From NCBI RefSeq assembly GCF_008107695.1, contig NZ_VIRG01000103.1:62001-126000 (forward strand): DNA of 64,000 nucleotides, read 5' to 3'. The notes under the pieces are model-generated. The model was not told the DNA's origin. It saw nothing but the letters and a program-made list of their open reading frames with translations, and ran no database searches. The position numbers were made by a program, and so were the translations under genes. Positions within the stretch are counted from its first letter, which is position 1, and each line of letters starts with the position of its first letter. Below are positions 58,864 through 64,000 of this stretch, piece by piece. Source of the DNA: Stappia sp. BW2. Lineage in GTDB: Bacteria > Pseudomonadota > Alphaproteobacteria > Rhizobiales > Stappiaceae.

Positions 58864-60237
58864 TCATGCCGGAACCGGGTTGTCTGGCGGCCCGCGCAGG
58901 CCATTGATCAAGTCGAGCACCTGCGCGAATATTTTCCGCGGCAGCGTGGCGGCGGCCATCTGGAAGATGGCGTAGCGCCCATGACGCACAAGGCGCGCGC
59001 CGGTCTTGATCAGGCGTTCGCGCAGGCTTGTCAGGGACCACGTCTCGATCACCTCCGGTGTTGCCAGCGTGCGCAGGAAGTTCGCGAGGTTGTAGGCCAA
59101 CGCATGAAGCTGAAGGAGCACCTCGTTGGCGGCGAACTTCATGCAGGACAGACGGGTCCACTTGATCGCGTACTTGCCTTCCTTGATGTGCTGCTCGGCT
59201 GTACCTCTGTCATTGTAGAAGGCCAGCACCCTCTCGTTTGGCAGGCTGCGGTTGGTGACGACGAACCCCACGCGCGGGAACAGCTCGCCAGGATGGAACT
59301 CGACCTTGGCAACCACGCGGCGCGGCTTTGACCAGCTCTTCGCCCGGTAGTGGAAGCTGGTGTAATGACGGACGATGTGGTTTGGCGGGCGGCCCGGGCG
59401 GCGCTTGCTCAGCCACTCGACCTGGGAGTGCAGCTTCGGATTGCCCTTGATCCGGATGGCGTAATCCCAGTCTTCATCCTCAAGTAGATCAAGGAGCGCG
59501 GGAATGGCGAAGGCCGCATCGGCACGGAAGCGCCGCCGCTTGAGTGAGGGGCGGGCCGAACGGGAATAGCGCGCCAGCACTGGCTTCAGGACATCTTCCC
59601 AGCCGTCAGCGCTATGGACGTTGCCGGGCCGAAGCGCGCAGCGCTCCATATCGCCGTACTGATTGAACACGAACAAGGGATGCAGGCATTTGGACCGGAA
59701 GTGCCCGTTCCACATCGCGCCTTCCTGATCGCCATGCACAGGGCTTTCGGAGCTGTCCATGTCGAGTGTGATGAACTTCGGCGGTTGTTTGTCATGCACT
59801 GCGTCGATCCAGCGCCCAGGCAGTTCAGCAAGAGCCGCAAGGTTACCGGGCAGTGTCAACATCTGTGTCTCGAACCGTCCCATGGCCGACGCCGATGCGG
59901 CGCTGGTCTTCACCGCCTTGCCGCCAACGACCTGCCGCATCACAGGATCAGACCGAAGCCGGTCGGCATCGTTCACATCCTCCCAGCCCGCCAGTCGGGA
60001 AAAGACTGACTGGCGCAGGTCGCCGCCGATCTGGTGCTGACCATTCTTGCCGGTGCGCGGGTCAACCATCATCTGAGCCGCCATGCCGGTTAGACCAAGA
60101 GCGTCATCCAGCTCCCGGTGCAGCAGCAATCCGCCATCGGAACTGATGGAGCTTCCCTGAAACGCGAGTTTGATCGTGCGGTCGAAATGAAGCCTCAAAG
60201 GGCCCGTTTCCGCTTCACCCGTCGCGTTCGCTCCCAA
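58864..60237 (-). CDS. IS1380 family transposase
   Basis: 457 aa, the full length for this family. The DDE catalytic residues are in TLDMDSSESPVHGDQEGA near 157-174 (first Asp), FRADAAFAIPALLDLLED near 240-257 (second Asp) and YNDRGTAEQHIKEGK near 342-356 (Glu). No frameshift is seen, so it could be active. Terminal inverted repeats and target duplication were not identified by eye in the 90 bases on the right or 220 on the left, so the element borders are open. It lies between the DUF1963 and PP2C genes, all on the minus strand. Confidence 0.9.
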   Translation of the reverse strand: MGANATGEAETGPLRLHFDRTIKLAFQGSSISSDGGLLLHRELDDALGLTGMAAQMMVDPRTGKNGQHQIGGDLRQSVFSRLAGWEDVNDADRLRSDPVMRQVVGGKAVKTSAASASAMGRFETQMLTLPGNLAALAELPGRWIDAVHDKQPPKFITLDMDSSESPVHGDQEGAMWNGHFRSKCLHPLFVFNQYGDMERCALRPGNVHSADGWEDVLKPVLARYSRSARPSLKRRRFRADAAFAIPALLDLLEDEDWDYAIRIKGNPKLHSQVEWLSKRRPGRPPNHIVRHYTSFHYRAKSWSKPRRVVAKVEFHPGELFPRVGFVVTNRSLPNERVLAFYNDRGTAEQHIKEGKYAIKWTRLSCMKFAANEVLLQLHALAYNLANFLRTLATPEVIETWSLTSLRERLIKTGARLVRHGRYAIFQMAAATLPRKIFAQVLDLINGLRGPPDNPVPA

Positions 60238-60330
60238 AGCCTACCTCCATGCAGGCTAACCCATTGATGCTAATAAATTATCATGCGACTGGCCGACCGA
60301 AAAACAATTTCCATATGGGATATCCGGGCT
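58864..60330 (-). mobile_element. IS1380-type insertion sequence, borders approximate
   Basis: The element is defined by the intact IS1380 transposase gene. The right boundary should lie in 60238-60330, where the AT-rich sequence with CATATGGGATATCCGG begins; the left should be near or before 58864. No matching terminal repeats were found by eye, so these limits are only the minimum extent. Confidence 0.5.
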
Positions 60331-61276
60331 AAAAACTGATCGAGATCACCGTGCGGTCGTCACAGGTTTCAAGGGTGGTCGAGCCCTTCACTGCCGGGAA
60401 AAGCCCTGTCTTGTGAAAGTCCTCCTGTTCCACCCGGGCGAACTCAGCCTCCCAGTCGGAACAGGTGGTGCCGCTCTCGGGAATGGACACATAGCCGTCG
60501 GAAAAGATCTCGATCGTTCTGATTTCGCTGACCGGCAGACGCAGATCAGTCATCCCGTCACCCTGGATCTCTCCGCCGTTCAAAGAGGCATAGCCCAGAT
60601 CATGACGGGCGTTGGCGTAGTGGAACTGGGACCGGATACCCCCGAGCAGAAACTCCGAGACCAGGCCGCGGTCCAGCCCGGAAACCCGGGTTGCGGCTTC
60701 CATGGCATCTTCTGCCTCCTCTCGGGTCAGGCGCCCTTCATCAATGGAAGCGGCAAGACCGAGGAAGATCGTGCGACGGGTAGCGTATTCGGCGTCGTCC
60801 GCCGCGCTCATACGGGCCGTCGCCGACTTGAAGACGGAGATCCGGGCGGCGGTGCTGACCGTGTCGATGATCTTGTGGTGCTGAAAGACGGACTTGCCGT
60901 TGATGCGGATACCGCTGTCGCCCAGAGCCAGAATGCGAACGGTGTCCTTGCCCTTCACAGCAATTGCCGCGGTCGTGGAAGGCGGATGCGTCGCGCGGCA
61001 GTCCGCAGCGGCGGATTTGACCGCATCACTGATGGCCTGGAAGATCGAAGCTGCACTGTCCCGTTCCAGTGCGTTCTTCGCCCGCAGCCCGGAAATGCAG
61101 CGGGCAGCGGCACGGGCGGCAATTCGGCCCGAGCTTTCGCCCTGATAGTCCGCACCGGTGGGATCCGTCGCGCCGTCAAAGACGGCAAGCACCTGATCCG
61201 GCTCAATCAAAATCAAATCGTCGCCCGGCCGGTTGCCGGTCTTGTATTTTGAACGCGAGATCGCCTCGATGTTCAT
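60329..61276 (-). CDS. PP2C-type serine/threonine protein phosphatase
   Basis: Metal-dependent phosphatase-like protein, 315 aa. LAVFDGATDPTG near 33-44 supplies the first metal aspartate, ALGDSGIRI near 120 the next, FSDGYVSIPE near 258 a third and CDDRTVISISF the final Asp. These match the PP2C order DG-GDS-DG-DN with the last motif as DD. Start 61276 (MNIEAI) follows AAGGA; the frame to 61327 is an unneeded extension. It is 79 bp downstream of a fused ABC permease gene on the same strand, so it probably belongs to that operon. Confidence 0.8.
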   Translation of the reverse strand: MNIEAISRSKYKTGNRPGDDLILIEPDQVLAVFDGATDPTGADYQGESSGRIAARAAARCISGLRAKNALERDSAASIFQAISDAVKSAAADCRATHPPSTTAAIAVKGKDTVRILALGDSGIRINGKSVFQHHKIIDTVSTAARISVFKSATARMSAADDAEYATRRTIFLGLAASIDEGRLTREEAEDAMEAATRVSGLDRGLVSEFLLGGIRSQFHYANARHDLGYASLNGGEIQGDGMTDLRLPVSEIRTIEIFSDGYVSIPESGTTCSDWEAEFARVEQEDFHKTGLFPAVKGSTTLETCDDRTVISISF

Positions 61277-61355
61277 GGACGTTCCTTCAAGACATATGAA
61301 ACCCGCCCGGTGCCCTGCACCAGACAAAACGGCGGGTTAAGAAAAGCCTTCGTGA

Positions 61356-63035
61356 TCACACGAAGGCAGATTCCTTGCTTTCCGAGAGGCGGAAGACGGC
61401 AAACACGCACAGGCCGGTGCTGACGAGCAGCACAGTGGACAGGGCCGCTGCCGTTCCGAACTCTCCGTCGATCACCTGAATGTAGATCAGCACCGGCATG
61501 GTGATGGTCTTCGACGTGTAGAGGATCAGGGTCGAGGACAGTTCATTGATCGCGGTGATGAAACTCATCAGCGATCCGATGATCAATCCGGGCATCATCA
61601 GCGGCACTGTCACCGAGGTGAAGGTCTTGGCCGGCGACGCCCCCAGGTTGATGGCGGCTTCTTCGATCGACGGCTTGATCTGGCGCAGGATCGACGTCGT
61701 CGAGCGGACCCCGTATGGCAAGCGCCGGATGAAGACGATCAGGATGATGATAAGCGCGGTTCCGGTGATATCGAACGGCGGATGACGGAAAGTCGCCACA
61801 TAGCCGATCGCCATGACGATGCCCGGGATCAGGTAGGGAACCATCAGCAGAAGATCGAGAGACCCGGCAACAAAGTTGTCCCGCCGCACCACGATGAAGG
61901 ACAGAAGGCCCGATACGATCGCAATCAGCACCACAGCAGCTAGTGCGAACAGGAAGCTGTTAGCAACCGCGGCCGGGGAATCCCGCAAAATACGCGCGTA
62001 GCTGTCGAGGCCGAACCCTCCTGTGAAGACGGGGCCGTTCGTCTCCAGAAACGAGGTGTACACCACCGTGAAGGACGGCAGCATTGCAATGAAGACCACC
62101 AGATAGCAAAAACCGTGCACCAGGACGGACTTGGCAGGTGACATGGACTTCTTGACCGGTCTGCTCGTCATGGCGCCCGCATAGCGGCGCTTTGCCAGAA
62201 TCCGTCGCTGAAGCAGCAATGCGCCCATGGAAATCGCGATCATGACCATGGAAATGGTGACTGCCATGGTCGGCGTTCCCGCCATTTCGGAGGTATACTG
62301 CGAGTAGGCGATGGTGGACAGGGTCCGCACCCCGTGCCCCAGGATGGCCGGCGTGCCGAAATCGGCAATCGACAGCACAAAGCAGATGATGGCTCCGGTG
62401 CTGACCGCGGGAAAGACCAGCGGCAGGGTCACTTTCATGAAGCGCTCGAAAGTGGTGCAGCCGAGATTTTCGGCAGCATCTTCAAACGACTTGTTGATCG
62501 TGTTCAGCGCGTTTTCCGTCATCAGATAGATGTAGGGGAAGAACTTGAGGCTGAAGACGAGAACAATGCCGGGAATGCCGTAGATCGTCGGCACGTTGAT
62601 GCCAAACTGCTCCAGGAAATTGGTCACGGCGCCGTTTGAACCGAACAGCATGATCCAGGCGTAGGCACCGATGAAAGGCGGGGCGCAGAGCACAAGAACG
62701 GCGAACGTCGCGATCACCGCCCGGCCCCTGATGCGGTAACGCGAGGTGCAGAAGGCGAGGGGAACGCCGATCAGGCATGCGCCGAGCATTCCCAGAAAAC
62801 CGATCAGCAGCGTGTTCTGGAGGGCGGAGGTATAGTACCTGCGCGTGAACACCTGTATGTAATTGGATATCCCGAGCTCTCCGGTCTTGGCGTCAAAGAA
62901 GCTGATGGCGAAGACGTTGAGGATCGGAAGAATGAGGAAAACCGCAAGCAGCAGGACGGCGAGAATGGTCACGATCGTCCAAAAGCCTGGCATGCGCAGC
63001 TTTCCGGACAAGGCGTTGGCGGCAAGACTGGTCAT
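61356..63035 (-). CDS. ABC transporter permease, two fused membrane domains (FbpB / AepW-like)
   Basis: 559 aa, about twelve membrane helices in two homologous halves. EAA loops are visible as EDAAENLGCTTFERFMKVTLPLVFP near 190 and EEAAINLGASPAKTFTSVTVPLMMPG near 455. Fused permeases occur in ferric-iron importers and in 2-aminoethylphosphonate importers. Its start overlaps the ATPase gene stop by four bases. The substrate-binding protein is probably beyond the right edge of the window. Confidence 0.88.
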   Translation of the reverse strand: MTSLAANALSGKLRMPGFWTIVTILAVLLLAVFLILPILNVFAISFFDAKTGELGISNYIQVFTRRYYTSALQNTLLIGFLGMLGACLIGVPLAFCTSRYRIRGRAVIATFAVLVLCAPPFIGAYAWIMLFGSNGAVTNFLEQFGINVPTIYGIPGIVLVFSLKFFPYIYLMTENALNTINKSFEDAAENLGCTTFERFMKVTLPLVFPAVSTGAIICFVLSIADFGTPAILGHGVRTLSTIAYSQYTSEMAGTPTMAVTISMVMIAISMGALLLQRRILAKRRYAGAMTSRPVKKSMSPAKSVLVHGFCYLVVFIAMLPSFTVVYTSFLETNGPVFTGGFGLDSYARILRDSPAAVANSFLFALAAVVLIAIVSGLLSFIVVRRDNFVAGSLDLLLMVPYLIPGIVMAIGYVATFRHPPFDITGTALIIILIVFIRRLPYGVRSTTSILRQIKPSIEEAAINLGASPAKTFTSVTVPLMMPGLIIGSLMSFITAINELSSTLILYTSKTITMPVLIYIQVIDGEFGTAAALSTVLLVSTGLCVFAVFRLSESKESAFV

Positions 63036-64000
63036 GACAGGCGCGCTCCCGTGACGCCATCAGCGTAGAGCTGAACTTTGTCTGCAGGGAAGGCCAAAGT
63101 AACCTGATCATCCGGACGAAGCGCAAGAACGTCTGCGGAAGGAGCGGTGATGGCTTCGATCTCTTCTCCCGACGGCAAAACCGCGGCAACGGTCAATTCA
63201 CGGCCCGTGAAGCTCACTTGCCGAACCTTTGCGGTCAGCGTAACCGTTTCTGGTGTGATGCCGTCAGGATTGATCGAGATGAACTCCGGCCGGATCGCCG
63301 CGACCACGGTGTCTCCGGACGAAAGTTTGGCCGCCTGAGGCAGATTGACAGCCAGACCGGCAATGCTGGCACCTGAGGGCGAAAGCGTGAGGCCGAAAAA
63401 GTTGTTTGCCCCAACGAAAGATGCAACGAACCGGTTGGAAGGGTTGTTGTAGACCTCCAGGGGCGCGGCGGCCTGCTGGATAATTCCGCCATACATGACA
63501 CAGACGATATCCGACATCGCCAGGGCTTCTTCCTGGTCGTGCGTCACGTAGACCGTGGTCATGTTCATGGACTGCTGAATGGAGCGAATTTCCCGGCGCA
63601 GATCAACGCGCAGCTTCGCGTCCAGATTGGAAAGAGGCTCATCCATCAGGAGAACCTTTGGATTGATGACAAGCGCCCGGGCAAGCCCTACGCGCTGCTG
63701 CTGGCCGCCGGAGAGTTCGTGCGGCATGCGCGCTGCGTAGGGTGCGAGCTGCACCACTTCAAGGATCTTGGCGACCCGCTCGGCGATTGCGCGCTTGGCA
63801 ACCTTGCGCTGTTTCAGGCCGAAGGCGATGTTGTCGTAGACACTGATATGGGGGAAGACCGCATAGTCCTGAAACACCATGCCGACATCACGCTTGTGGG
63901 CGGGCATATGTTCGATAGCCTGCTCCTCCACACTGATGCCACCGCTGTCTTGCTGGTGAAACCCGGCAATCGTGCGCAGAAGGGTCGTCTTGCCGCAACC
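63032..64000 (-). CDS. ABC transporter ATP-binding protein (FbpC/PotA type), partial
   Basis: The 5' part lies beyond the window; 322 codons are visible. Read from the right edge, it begins inside Walker A (GCGKTTLLRTIAGF). The frame continues through GTG 63931 without a break, so that GTG is not the true start. VGMVFQDYAVFPHISV, LSGGQQQRVGLARAL, VLLMDEPLSNLD and VTHDQEEALAMSD are intact. A C-terminal TOBE domain covers the last ~100 residues. It overlaps the permease gene by four bases. Confidence 0.88.
   Translation of the reverse strand, partial: GCGKTTLLRTIAGFHQQDSGGISVEEQAIEHMPAHKRDVGMVFQDYAVFPHISVYDNIAFGLKQRKVAKRAIAERVAKILEVVQLAPYAARMPHELSGGQQQRVGLARALVINPKVLLMDEPLSNLDAKLRVDLRREIRSIQQSMNMTTVYVTHDQEEALAMSDIVCVMYGGIIQQAAAPLEVYNNPSNRFVASFVGANNFFGLTLSPSGASIAGLAVNLPQAAKLSSGDTVVAAIRPEFISINPDGITPETVTLTAKVRQVSFTGRELTVAAVLPSGEEIEAITAPSADVLALRPDDQVTLAFPADKVQLYADGVTGARLS

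Noticed and set aside
58643..59161. 173-codon N-terminal extension of the DUF1963 frame
   Set aside because: It runs through the antisense of the IS1380 gene and has random composition; the membrane-anchor start at 58642 is better.

Overview
The window is a GC-rich chromosomal segment of an alphaproteobacterium, most likely a marine Hyphomicrobiales member related to Stappia/Labrenzia/Roseibium. This is inferred from the protein families only: BA14K-type secreted proteins, an IalB-like protein, many ABC importers beside catabolic operons, and a DoeB-type deacylase. No rRNA, tRNA or CRISPR array was recognised. Most of the window is catabolic gene clusters, each pairing an ABC importer with enzymes and a local regulator.

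Left part. 99-7757 holds a polar amino-acid importer (SBP, two permeases, ATPase), a PLP-dependent lyase or threonine-synthase-like enzyme, an M20 peptidase, a DoeB-like zinc deacylase and a convergent GntR/UTRA regulator. A 16-bp palindrome lies just before the first gene. 7953-9278 is a divergent NTF2-like/AraC pair. 9417-18731 is a polyamine module: class III aminotransferase, AraC-type regulator, PotFGHI-type importer, acetylpolyamine amidohydrolase and aldehyde dehydrogenase. A TetR remnant follows.

Centre. 19100-37578 is a large divergent catabolic locus. A minus-strand operon of about 10 kb encodes a 6-hydroxynicotinate-reductase-like protein, a UPF0280/ApbE-like protein, two tandem AA_synth proteins, a Rieske oxygenase, a LivK/LivHM/LivG/LivF importer and a MarR regulator. 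Divergent units encode a ferredoxin-NADP reductase-like protein (minus) and, on the plus strand, a xanthine-dehydrogenase-family hydroxylase (FAD subunit plus fused FeS/Mo subunit) with HyuA and HyuB. The promoters of all three units carry the same imperfect palindrome, GTTTGYATRCTAAY. I read this as an N-heterocycle degradation regulon combining hydroxylation, ring reduction and ATP-dependent lactam opening. The substrate is not known; a nicotinate-like compound is the best guess.

Right-centre. 38629-43304 encodes a LysR regulator, an agmatinase-family ureohydrolase and an NMT1/SsuABC-type importer, probably for a guanidino compound. 43463-46522 holds an azoreductase, a CGNR regulator, an SRPBCC protein and an ECF sigma factor. 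46894-48775 encodes small secreted proteins (two BA14K, one IalB-like). Decayed IS3 and alpha/beta-hydrolase fragments lie between these modules.

Right part. 50404-53538 is a large autotransporter with tandem 23-residue repeats, followed by a TIGR03032 protein and an AT-rich AraC regulator. A DUF1963 membrane protein, a complete-looking IS1380 transposase and a PP2C-type phosphatase precede a fused ABC permease and an ATPase that is cut off by the right window edge.
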